From: Desulfobacteraceae bacterium
Lineage (GTDB): Bacteria; Desulfobacterota; Desulfobacteria; Desulfobacterales; Desulfobacteraceae
Assembly: GCA_015486915.1 (NCBI GenBank)
Contig: WFQS01000383.1
Span: 1-7,242, forward strand
Direction: 5' to 3'
DNA: 7,242 bases
In this document: positions 1 through 5,985 of the stretch, piece after piece
Position numbering within the stretch: the stretch's first letter is position 1
Layout of the letters: each line of letters opens with the position of its first letter
Notes under the pieces: model-generated
What the model saw: only the letters and a program-made list of their open reading frames with translations
Told to the model about the DNA's origin: nothing
The model's database searches: none
Made by a program: the position numbers and the translations under genes

Positions 1-1
1 C

Positions 2-232
2 CGCTGGGTGCTGAGACTCTGGTCTTCCGATTTCAGGATCATAACTGCAAAAGGGATAAGCATGCCTCTTTTTGCGGGAACAATAGAGGAACAGAGATTC
101 CGCCATCTTACGGGATTAATCACAGCTGCAATGGATACGGGTAACTATGATTCTCCCGCTGCCGGGGTTAAAGCGATACTGAAAAAACGATTTACTGTTA
201 AAATTACTGAAAGTCCCATTCAGTGTGTATGA
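2..232 (+). CDS. 3' end of a protein with an LssY C-terminal-like domain (partial, cut by window edge)
   Basis: The reading frame is open from base 2 to a TGA at 230-232, so this is most likely the last 76 codons of a gene that begins outside the window. The GTG at base 8 is not a convincing start because coding continues upstream as Arg-Trp. The fragment begins RWVLRLWSSDFRI, followed by a Gly-x-x-x-Pro-Leu-Phe-Ala-Gly-Thr-Ile stretch. From memory this resembles the LssY C-terminal domain pattern (xLRLWxx....dGxPLWxGTv), which is often fused behind PAP2-phosphatase or DedA-like membrane domains. It contains no membrane segment. Its exact biochemical role is unknown. It converges on the minus-strand lptF homologue with about 80 AT-rich bases between, in which I see no clear terminator hairpin. 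The family call rests on a short motif and is moderate; the coding call is stronger. Confidence 0.5.
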   Translation, partial: RWVLRLWSSDFRIITAKGISMPLFAGTIEEQRFRHLTGLITAAMDTGNYDSPAAGVKAILKKRFTVKITESPIQCV

Positions 233-313
233 TAATCTACAAGATGGTTGGTGGAATTTTAAATTTATAAAAGAAACAGGATAAATTGATACCCTTAAAA
301 AAGTTAAAAAATA

Positions 314-1501
314 TTACAAAAATAAATCAGGAAAACTATTACCAATGCGCGCGAAATGTGAGATAAACCGGGGAAGATGAAGAGGACGCTCATTAACCAT
401 ACGTTTAAGCAGATATATACCTGCAAATGCTATGACAAAATCAGGAAGCCACATTCCAACCACAGGAGGATAGAACCAGTAATTACCAAAGGACCAGCCC
501 GCAACGAGAAACAAGTAGTATAATAAAAAGAAAAAAAGACCAAGGCCGAGGTTAAGACCTGAAGAACGTCTTAAAGAACCGGCCTGAAGTCCTAAGGCAA
601 AAGATAAAATTCCAAAAGAGATGCATGCAAAAGGAACAGACAGCCTTTCGTTAATCTCCATAGATACAGAATTTGAAAGTTCTTTGTTTTTTGATATTTT
701 TTTCGCAAAAAGCATAAGCTCTCCTATACTCATTTCATCGATATCCTTTGATTTTCTCTTTGATCTGTGTTTTAATTGATGAAAATCAAAATTGATATCA
801 TAGGTCGTAAAATGAACAGTATTAACAGATTTTGTTTCTATATCAACCTGATTGATCATTCCATTATAAAGTCTCAAAGTATACGACATTTTTTGGGGCT
901 CTGAGAACAATATACCCGCGGGAGCGACGGATATACCGATTTTACCGTTGATTCTGTTGTCTTCAATATAAACGTCTTTTAATTGTTTTGTTCGTATGTC
1001 TTTAGAATTGAAATAAATCATAATTCCATTAGATATATTATTAAACCTTCTTTCCTTCAGTGCAATATTAAAACTGGAACGGGCAATTTTAATACCCTGA
1101 CTTTCAACGGTACGATTCCCCCATGGTTGTGCATATAAATTAATCCAAAGGGTCAGTAAAGTTGCAAGGATACAGAAAAATATAACGGGAACAAGAAGTC
1201 TGTATACAATTATTCCGCCTGCCTTTAATGCTGTAATTTCATTGTCCCGGGACATACGTATGAAACCTATAAGAACGGAAAGCATAACAGAGATTGGGAT
1301 GGTAAACTCCATGAAACGGGGGAGACTACAAACAATCAAAAGTAAAATATCTATAATTTTTGTATTATAATTTACCACCATATTGGTTATTTGAGGGATT
1401 CTCGTCATGAGGAATATAAAGGTGAGGAATAAAAAACTGATCGCAAAAGGAGAGATCAATTCTCTGAAGATATATCTGTTTAAAATTGTATTTATTTTCA
1501 T
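314..1501 (-). CDS. lptF: LptF/LptG-family LPS export permease, probably LptF
   Basis: This is an inner-membrane permease subunit of the LptB2FG ABC transporter, which extracts lipopolysaccharide and passes it to the LptC/LptA bridge. Residues here count from an upstream in-frame ATG at 1531. Three N-terminal helices (about 22-44, 58-92, 108-130) and three C-terminal helices (about 298-317, 326-346, 361-376) flank a periplasmic beta-rich domain (about 140-290), the LptF/G layout. Family hallmarks are the cytoplasmic MSRDNEITALKAGG segment (93-106) and the ERLSVPFAC...LGLQAG...RRSSGLNLGLG stretch around helices 4-5. The N-terminal NRYIFRELISPF resembles LptF more than LptG. I prefer the ATG at 1501 because it puts the RY(I/L)xRE motif near residue 9, as in known LptF proteins. 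The ATG at 1531 would add ten residues and has no visible Shine-Dalgarno; the one before 1501 is also weak. The usual partner lptG is not next to it on either side, so it must lie elsewhere. Confidence 0.9.
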   Translation of the reverse strand: MKINTILNRYIFRELISPFAISFLFLTFIFLMTRIPQITNMVVNYNTKIIDILLLIVCSLPRFMEFTIPISVMLSVLIGFIRMSRDNEITALKAGGIIVYRLLVPVIFFCILATLLTLWINLYAQPWGNRTVESQGIKIARSSFNIALKERRFNNISNGIMIYFNSKDIRTKQLKDVYIEDNRINGKIGISVAPAGILFSEPQKMSYTLRLYNGMINQVDIETKSVNTVHFTTYDINFDFHQLKHRSKRKSKDIDEMSIGELMLFAKKISKNKELSNSVSMEINERLSVPFACISFGILSFALGLQAGSLRRSSGLNLGLGLFFFLLYYLFLVAGWSFGNYWFYPPVVGMWLPDFVIAFAGIYLLKRMVNERPLHLPRFISHFARIGNSFPDLFL

Positions 1502-1576
1502 TCTCAGAAAAAATATATTGATTTCTGCCATGTGTCAAGAAGATGTACAGAACATGCCGTTGGTATTGGATCAGAG

Positions 1577-1695
1577 TTATTCATTTGATCGTTTCAAAGC
1601 TGTATACTTTGCTGTGAGCATGAAAACAGGAATTTTAAATCCTTTTTTAAGAATATCTGAAAGGAATTTTCATCTTCAACAATCACTATCTACAT
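1577..1695 (-). pseudogene. Remnant of a response-regulator receiver gene
   Basis: On the minus strand an ATG at 1695 is preceded by a good Shine-Dalgarno-like GGAAGAG. The next codon is TAG, and it is followed in the same frame by IVIVEDENSFQ. This is the typical beginning of a receiver domain (MxIVIVEDE, acidic pocket) with residue 2 turned into a stop. About 30 bases later, in another frame, LKKGFKIPVFMLTAK is encoded (about 1607-1651). It matches the receiver beta-4 region around the conserved Thr/Ser (xPVIMLTAK), and ends at a TAA at 1577-1579. In an intact receiver these two motifs lie roughly 65 residues apart, so most of the domain, including the phospho-acceptor Asp region, is missing. 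I infer a gene broken by a nonsense change, a large internal deletion and a frameshift. The alternative is chance resemblance of two short peptides. Confidence 0.45.
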
Positions 1696-1781
1696 GATTT
1701 CTCTTCCCAAAACAGCAACAATCATGGATGATCTGGAATTTGATTCATACACAATGCATACTGCTTTACCGCCTTTAAGTC

Positions 1782-3176
1782 TTATGCTTTTGATCTCACG
1801 ATGCTGAAATATCCAAAAATAAAAAGAAAGACAGCTGTAAATACAATGGAAATCTTAAGTAACAGAGAATTTAAAAAAAATGTCCATACAAATGTTCCTG
1901 TAAATCCCGTTACAATCACAAAAATAGCAAATCCTGCTGTAATAATCCATACCTGCTTTCTATTATTTATTACATTTCCGTTCAGCAACGCTCCAAGCAG
2001 TGCCGGAATAATCATAAACCCAAAAAGAATATGTGCTCTGATATAGGCCAGATCATTTGTAACACCGAGCGCATTTCCCTGGCCGTGGCCGAAATATTGT
2101 TCATGGAACTCAATGTACAGGCCAAGAGCCACAACAGAAACCATATATGCCATCAGAAGAACTGCTATCAGCCTGTCAGCATAACAGGAATAATTTTCTG
2201 ATGCACAATTTTTTTTTCTTTTAAGCAGGAGTCCGGGTATCAGCAATAACATGCCAAACCCCAGAACAACCAGAACAAAATCGTCAAGGGGTAAACCATT
2301 AGTGCCGTTTGAGAAGATGTCAGGTGGTTCCCATCCAAACCATGCGCAATATTGATATAATGTAACCTGAGCAATAGTCGCAGTTGCCATGACAAACAAT
2401 CCTGTTTTTTCCATAAATGTTAAAAAACCCTGTTTGCAGGTAGATTTACGGATAAACGGCAAGGCAAAACCAGCGGCGAGGAAAGAGGCCATTATCTGAT
2501 GACTGTGGGAGCCAATATATCCATTGATTACCTCATTTGAGGTAAGTCCTGAAAAATTCGCTTGTCCTATCAATATGTTAAATTTTTCCCCGAAATCTTT
2601 TGCTGCACCAGCAATATGGCCAAGCGGGGCTGCAAGCGACAGACCTATCAGTGCAATTGATACTGTCCACCATGCAGTGGTATTGACTTTATCGCCGGAA
2701 GTTCTGAAGTGATACGAAAATGCTTTAATGATAATTATCAGGGCTGTAATTTCGGCAATAACCATACCTGAAATCTGAATACCGGTTCCTGGTGAAAAGC
2801 CCTGACCATGAATCATAGCAGATCCTATACCCGTGAGTATGCCGGCGCATATTGCACCTGCTCCCAATAATTTTTCAGTAAAATCAGAGCCTTCAAATTC
2901 ACAATCTTCAATATGTTGAGAGTAATAGGATAAAGTTAACATCATCCAGGCCGGAATCAATATTCCATGATATGCCATTGCCGTTGGAAAGCTGAAATCA
3001 CCCGGCTGAAACCATTTGACACCGGTTAATTCAAAGATAATAAACATCAGGCCTGACCATGCAGATAAAACTGCAATAGTTATCTTTAAGGATCTATGTT
3101 GATTTTTATCCATTTCAATCACTTTTTTAAACGAGCCATTACCTGCAATAATCTGCAGCTTTGCATGGCCATTCAT
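1782..3176 (-). CDS. Polytopic (about 12-helix) membrane protein with helix-associated histidines, function unknown
   Basis: The 464-residue protein is strongly hydrophobic with about twelve predicted membrane helices (approximately 32-50, 66-84, 103-122, 132-152, 168-190, 222-242, 256-275, 298-317, 333-355, 380-400, 409-432, 437-459). Histidines lie in or next to helices: H70 (AYHGILIP, helix 2), H123 (IHGQGFSP), H187 (APLGHIAGA), H224 and H226 (GSHSHQIMA, start of helix 6), H358 and H364 (EFHEQYFGHGQG), H382 (RAHILFGF). Helix count and histidines recall heme-binding proteins such as heme-copper oxidase subunit I or NnrS. However, the helix-7 His pair of a copper-B site and the usual helix-10 HxH are absent, so I do not call it an oxidase. 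Heme b or metal binding is a hypothesis. The start is uncertain: the ATG at 3176 has only AT-rich sequence before it, and residue 22 (ATG at 3113) would still precede helix 1. It follows the flavoprotein gene on the same strand after 349 bases and probably has its own promoter. Confidence 0.8.
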   Translation of the reverse strand: MNGHAKLQIIAGNGSFKKVIEMDKNQHRSLKITIAVLSAWSGLMFIIFELTGVKWFQPGDFSFPTAMAYHGILIPAWMMLTLSYYSQHIEDCEFEGSDFTEKLLGAGAICAGILTGIGSAMIHGQGFSPGTGIQISGMVIAEITALIIIIKAFSYHFRTSGDKVNTTAWWTVSIALIGLSLAAPLGHIAGAAKDFGEKFNILIGQANFSGLTSNEVINGYIGSHSHQIMASFLAAGFALPFIRKSTCKQGFLTFMEKTGLFVMATATIAQVTLYQYCAWFGWEPPDIFSNGTNGLPLDDFVLVVLGFGMLLLIPGLLLKRKKNCASENYSCYADRLIAVLLMAYMVSVVALGLYIEFHEQYFGHGQGNALGVTNDLAYIRAHILFGFMIIPALLGALLNGNVINNRKQVWIITAGFAIFVIVTGFTGTFVWTFFLNSLLLKISIVFTAVFLFIFGYFSIVRSKA

Positions 3177-3243
3177 ATTTTTTTTATAAGAAAAAGCTCA
3201 TTTCTGGCAAAGTAACAAAAACTCTTTCTATGTTCGTTGAGAT

Positions 3244-3278
3244 GAACTGTAACGCAGTTCAGATCTGCCTCATGGCAG
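3244..3278. repeat. Two tandem short inverted repeats
   Basis: GAACTG (3244-3249) and CAGTTC (3255-3260) form a perfect 6-bp stem with a 5-base loop. CTGCC (3265-3269) and GGCAG (3274-3278) form a 5-bp stem with a 4-base loop immediately after. AACTG (3245-3249) can also pair with CAGTT (3276-3280), giving an alternative fold. They lie 70-100 bases upstream of the minus-strand membrane-protein gene, so they would sit in its 5' leader if transcription starts further up. No U-run follows on either strand, so intrinsic terminators are not supported. The stems are short and chance is possible. Confidence 0.35.
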
Positions 3279-3371
3279 TTAAATGAAATTACGTCAGCCG
3301 GAGTGTCAGCAGGCAACATTTACACCAAAGTTCTTAATTTGTCAGAATCTTTGATCATCAGATCATGACCG

Positions 3372-3402
3372 TTACATAATTTGTAATCATCTTCAGATTA
3401 CA
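3372..3402 (-). promoter_or_regulatory. Overlapping inverted repeats, candidate operator or leader hairpin
   Basis: TGTAATC (3382-3388) and GATTACA (3396-3402) are a perfect 7-bp inverted repeat separated by 7 bases. The left arm is shared with a second, mutually exclusive one: TTACA (3372-3376) pairs with TGTAA (3382-3386). The cluster lies just downstream, on the minus strand, of a perfect TATAAT (3408-3413), where a transcription start would fall, upstream of the membrane-protein gene at 3176. A dimeric repressor bound here would block that promoter. Alternatively the RNA could switch between two hairpins. The repeat is seen directly; the operator role is inference. Confidence 0.4.
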
Positions 3403-3407
3403 TGGGT

Positions 3408-3413
3408 ATTATA
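3408..3413 (-). promoter_or_regulatory. Candidate -10 box (TATAAT)
   Basis: The minus strand reads TATAAT exactly, in the spacer between the flavoprotein stop (3526) and the membrane-protein start (3176). No good -35 hexamer lies 16-18 bases upstream; the best there is a poor TCTTCC-like sequence. Transcription from it would give a leader of about 225 bases. A weaker alternative closer to the gene is CTGACA, 17 bases, TAAATG (3317-3345, minus). Low confidence because a perfect hexamer arises easily in AT-rich DNA. Confidence 0.3.
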
Positions 3414-3525
3414 GGCATGAAAATATTACAGGAAGATGAATGAGGATCATAAAATTAACGATGGAGATGCCAGCAACTCAGAAAGTTGTTTATGACAGGA
3501 ATTCAGGAGTGAGGCAGAACTGGAC

Positions 3526-4596
3526 TCAGGTCCGGATTTGTTGTTGACAGAAGCTTTTGAAGGCCAGTTGCTGAATTAACGGAATGGAAAATGTTTTTAA
3601 ACTTGGTTCCGGTAATTTATAAAATAATTGTGCCCCTGCACGTGAAATCAGCAGATCTTTTTGAATTACGCGTATTTTTTTTTGATATTCCTTCCCTGCA
3701 TTTGATCCGGTATTAAGGGCTTTAATGATTGCCTTTGCAGCGTATTGACCGCTTTTAACGGCATGATATATTCCTTCCCCAAAAAAATTTTCGCAGAATC
3801 CTGCGGCATCTCCGGCAAGAAAAATCCTGTCTGATTTTACCCTGTACCTCCATCCTCCTGTTCCAAGCGGGTATCCTTTTATGGAACCTGGTGTATATGA
3901 ATTAAGTTTATAATCTGCCCATTGCGCTAAATTTTTTTTATTTAATAATGTTCTGCCATGTTTTGGGCTTGAAGTATAAATTCCAATATTTAAATGATCA
4001 TCCCTTGGGAAAAGCCAGTAATAAGATTTTTTCTTTGGTATAAATTTGAATTCCATGCGGTATTGAAATGGATTTTTGATATAAACATCCATTTCAATGG
4101 CAAAACACCTTTTAATGGGAACAGAATGCGCCAGACTGCGACGGACAATGGAATTAACCCCGTCGCTTCCGATAAGATAACTTGTTTTTATGGTTTCTTC
4201 AGGGGCGTTTATGATAACATGTGTTTTTTTCCCCTCAATGGAAACAATATTTTTCATGACCCTGAATATGCAGCCTTTTTCAATTGCTTTTTCAAGGCAG
4301 AAAGCATCTAAAGCCTCTCTTTGCGTCATATAACACAGGATATCATTTCCAAAGGTATGAGCTGTTTTCATTCCGGGTATTGAAATATTTACGTACCTGC
4401 ACTGTCTTTTTATCATTGATGAAATATCATACCTGAAAAGATTTACAGTCTTGGGAGTAAGACCTCCGGCGCAGGGTTTTTTCCGCGGGAAATCAACCCT
4501 GTCAATTATCAATACTTTAAGGTTGGCCTCAGCAAGGTCATAGGCTGCTGCACTTCCCGCAGGGCCGGCACCAATTATTATAACATCATACATCAT
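3526..4596 (-). CDS. Geranylgeranyl-reductase-family FAD-dependent oxidoreductase
   Basis: This 356-residue flavoprotein belongs to the geranylgeranyl reductase (GGR/ChlP-like) group, whose members hydrogenate isoprenoid double bonds in lipids, quinones or chlorophyll side chains. Visible marks are the N-terminal Rossmann dinucleotide fingerprint DVIIIGAGPAGS (4-15) with acidic D32 ending the second strand, and the family motif KPCAGGLTPK (40-49). GSDGVNSIVRR (143-153) and the FAD-contacting FLAGDAAGF...GEGIYHAVKSG segment (259-283) complete the fold. No membrane helix is evident, so it is probably cytoplasmic or peripheral. The substrate cannot be told from sequence; menaquinone or another polyprenyl lipid is plausible in a non-phototroph. 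Its length is close to the shorter bacterial members. Two consecutive ATGs (4594-4596, 4591-4593) compete as start and the Shine-Dalgarno is weak. Repeats immediately upstream (4614-4646) suggest local control. Confidence 0.85.
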   Translation of the reverse strand: MMYDVIIIGAGPAGSAAAYDLAEANLKVLIIDRVDFPRKKPCAGGLTPKTVNLFRYDISSMIKRQCRYVNISIPGMKTAHTFGNDILCYMTQREALDAFCLEKAIEKGCIFRVMKNIVSIEGKKTHVIINAPEETIKTSYLIGSDGVNSIVRRSLAHSVPIKRCFAIEMDVYIKNPFQYRMEFKFIPKKKSYYWLFPRDDHLNIGIYTSSPKHGRTLLNKKNLAQWADYKLNSYTPGSIKGYPLGTGGWRYRVKSDRIFLAGDAAGFCENFFGEGIYHAVKSGQYAAKAIIKALNTGSNAGKEYQKKIRVIQKDLLISRAGAQLFYKLPEPSLKTFSIPLIQQLAFKSFCQQQIRT

Positions 4597-4613
4597 GGAT
4601 ATTTTCTATCAGA

Positions 4614-4646
4614 TATTGAATTATTGTTCAATAATACGTTCAATAA
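4614..4646 (-). promoter_or_regulatory. Repeat cluster upstream of the flavoprotein gene, candidate operator
   Basis: TTATTG-TT-CAATAA (4621-4634) is a perfect 6+6 palindrome. It overlaps a second pairing of TATTGAA (4614-4620) with TTCAATA (4627-4633). GTTCAATAA occurs twice as a direct repeat (4626-4634 and 4638-4646), 12 bases apart. On the minus strand this places two TTATTGAAC copies 18-50 bases before the flavoprotein ATG, where a promoter or operator is expected. TTGAAC, 17 bases, TTCAAT could serve as a poor promoter within it. The repeats are certain; binding by a regulator is inferred, and the low complexity of AT-rich DNA tempers this. Confidence 0.4.
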
Positions 4647-4848
4647 CAGGACGCTGATTTTAAATTTAAACAAAATTCGTGCTGAATTCTACTGAAAGCC
4701 CTGCAGAGATAAAAATATATGTGGCAAAAAAAGATAGATTTAATAAACCTGTAAATTGATTTTCTTAAAAACCTAACTTATGTTATTAAGCTCTGATAAA
4801 ATAAATATAGATCCGGATTTTCAGGGCCGTGGATGTCAGGGATGATTC
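4647..4848. other. AT-rich divergent spacer without a recognisable gene
   Basis: I find no open frame with a plausible start, Shine-Dalgarno and protein-like composition on either strand. The only local symmetry is the 12-base palindrome TTTAAATTTAAA (4659-4670) and the small palindrome ATCCGGAT (4811-4818). Both could be chance. The stretch lies between the flavoprotein's upstream repeats and the palindromic element. Confidence 0.6.
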
Positions 4849-4861
4849 TTGATGCAACTTA

Positions 4862-5023
4862 AGGATCGAAAATTTTATAAGTTGAACGAGATTGCTTGTC
4901 TTCCGGCCCATCTACTTCGTTGCATCAAAGGCCGAATACGTCGAGTATGCAACCTTTAATGCGCCTTATACATGGGCCGGAATTCTGCGCTATTTCTGTT
5001 CAACTTATTTCATCTCCGATCCT
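4862..5023. repeat. 162-bp nested palindromic element (MITE/REP-like or long hairpin)
   Basis: Five pairs of inverted arms share one centre near 4942: AGGATCG (4862-4868) with CGATCCT (5017-5023); ATAAGTTGAAC (4877-4887) with GTTCAACTTAT (4998-5008), perfect over 11; TTCCGGCCCAT (4901-4911) with ATGGGCCGGAA (4972-4982), perfect over 11; GCATCAAAGG (4922-4931) with CCTTTAATGC (4953-4962), one mismatch; and ATAC (4936-4939) with GTAT (4945-4948) around a 5-base loop. Unpaired bulges lie between arms, so a transcript could fold into one long interrupted hairpin. It encodes no transposase and no likely protein. It is more GC-rich than the flanking spacer, which fits an inserted short repeat. It sits between divergent genes, so a bidirectional terminator is unlikely. 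MITE, REP-like repeat or structured RNA are all open. Confidence 0.75.
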
Positions 5024-5128
5024 AATCTGATTACAGGATAGTGTTTACCATTTTTGCAGCGTTTTATTTTGTTTCTTCAATTCTTATCATGAAGATCAGC
5101 AGACCGGAAAAAATATGGAGGAAAATTA

Positions 5129-5968
5129 ATGAAGCTTCATTCTGACTGCCTTGCCTGCTTTGCCCGGGGAACCCTTGATACGGCAAAACTTGCCACCTGC
5201 AATGAAAAATTTCATTTTGAAATCATGCGGAAAATATTTAAAATTCTCGCTGATAGCAGGCTTGATGGACCTCCGCCACTGATGGCTCTTACTATACAGC
5301 AGGTAGTAACACAGGTCACGGGATGCACTGACCCATACCGTGCCATTAAAAAAAAATATAATGATTTTTGCCTTGGTCTTTATCCCGAACTTGAACAGAA
5401 AGCTGGAAATTCAGATTTTGAAACCGCAGTCCGCCTTTGTATTGCCGGAAATATCATTGATTTTGGAAGTCAGCAGAGTGTGGGAAAACAAAAAGTTCTT
5501 GACACGATAAATGAATCATTGTCCATGGAGATAAATGGTTGTGTGAAAAATTTTGAAAGGGCGTGTAAGAGAAGTCGTAACATATTGTGGATTGCCGATA
5601 ACGCAGGCGAGATCGTTTTTGACAGGCTGGTACTGGAAAAACTGGACCGTGACAGGATAACATATGCTGTGCGCGGAGGGCCGACCCAGAATGATGCCAC
5701 CATGGAAGATGCGCGTTATACCGGGATCACGGATATTGTCCATGTGATTGATACAGGGGCTGCAATACCTGGAATTGTGCTTGATTATTGCTCCGATGAA
5801 TTCAGAACCTGTTATGAAAAGGCAGACCTGATCATCTCCAAGGGACAGGGCAACTTTGAAACCCTTGATATAAACGATGACAGAATATTTTTTGTTTTTA
5901 AAGCGAAATGTCCGGTTGTGGCAGCTTATGCCGGGTGCAGGCTCAATGACATGGTGATAAAAAATTAG
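5129..5968 (+). CDS. DUF89/ARMT1-like metal-dependent phosphatase (damage-control phosphatase family)
   Basis: The 279-residue protein belongs to the DUF89 (ARMT1-like) family, metal-dependent phosphatases that remove phosphate from sugar phosphates or off-pathway metabolites. The N-terminal SDCLACF (C7, C10) fits the prokaryotic CxxC-bearing subgroup resembling archaeal AF1104. The core carries GNIIDFG (107-113), the metal motif IADNAGEIVFD (155-165) with D157 and N158, and D194, spaced 37 residues after D157 as in the characterised eukaryotic members. RGGPTQND (182-189) and the phosphate-site motif KGQGNFETL (238-246) follow. Length matches this short subgroup, with no signal peptide or membrane helix, so it is cytoplasmic. 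The start is well supported: GGAGG at 5117-5121 lies 7 bases before the ATG. serB begins 17 bases after its stop, implying co-transcription and possibly clean-up of phosphorylated metabolites near serine synthesis. The true substrate is unknown. Confidence 0.88.
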   Translation: MKLHSDCLACFARGTLDTAKLATCNEKFHFEIMRKIFKILADSRLDGPPPLMALTIQQVVTQVTGCTDPYRAIKKKYNDFCLGLYPELEQKAGNSDFETAVRLCIAGNIIDFGSQQSVGKQKVLDTINESLSMEINGCVKNFERACKRSRNILWIADNAGEIVFDRLVLEKLDRDRITYAVRGGPTQNDATMEDARYTGITDIVHVIDTGAAIPGIVLDYCSDEFRTCYEKADLIISKGQGNFETLDINDDRIFFVFKAKCPVVAAYAGCRLNDMVIKN

Positions 5969-5985
5969 CATAAAGGAAAACTTAG

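Noticed and set aside
233..313. Terminator between the converging left-edge gene and lptF
   Set aside because: The stretch is AT-rich but shows no convincing stem followed by a T-run on either strand.
1407..1697. Plus-strand open frame of 96 codons across the lptF start
   Set aside because: About the first 95 bases are antisense to lptF and the rest to the regulator remnant; there is no Shine-Dalgarno or family resemblance.
1782..3176. Calling the membrane protein a heme-copper oxidase subunit I
   Set aside because: Helix count and some histidines fit, but the copper-B His pair and the helix-10 HxH are not where they should be.
3440..3547. Plus-strand small frame (MRIIKLTMEMPATQ...) with a possible GGAAGATGA leader
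   Set aside because: It is only 35 codons, runs into the 3' end of the flavoprotein gene on the other strand, and has no recognisable product.
4862..5023. Palindromic element as a Rho-independent terminator
   Set aside because: It lies between divergently transcribed genes, the stem is very long and interrupted, and no U-run directly follows it.
5089..5145. Short plus-strand frame (MKISRPEKIW...) overlapping the DUF89 start, a possible leader peptide
   Set aside because: It has 18 codons, no ribosome binding site, and overlaps the well-supported start in another frame; probably chance.
5516..5971. Minus-strand open frame of 151 codons within the DUF89 gene
   Set aside because: It is antisense to a well-supported gene with intact motifs, and its product resembles no family I know.
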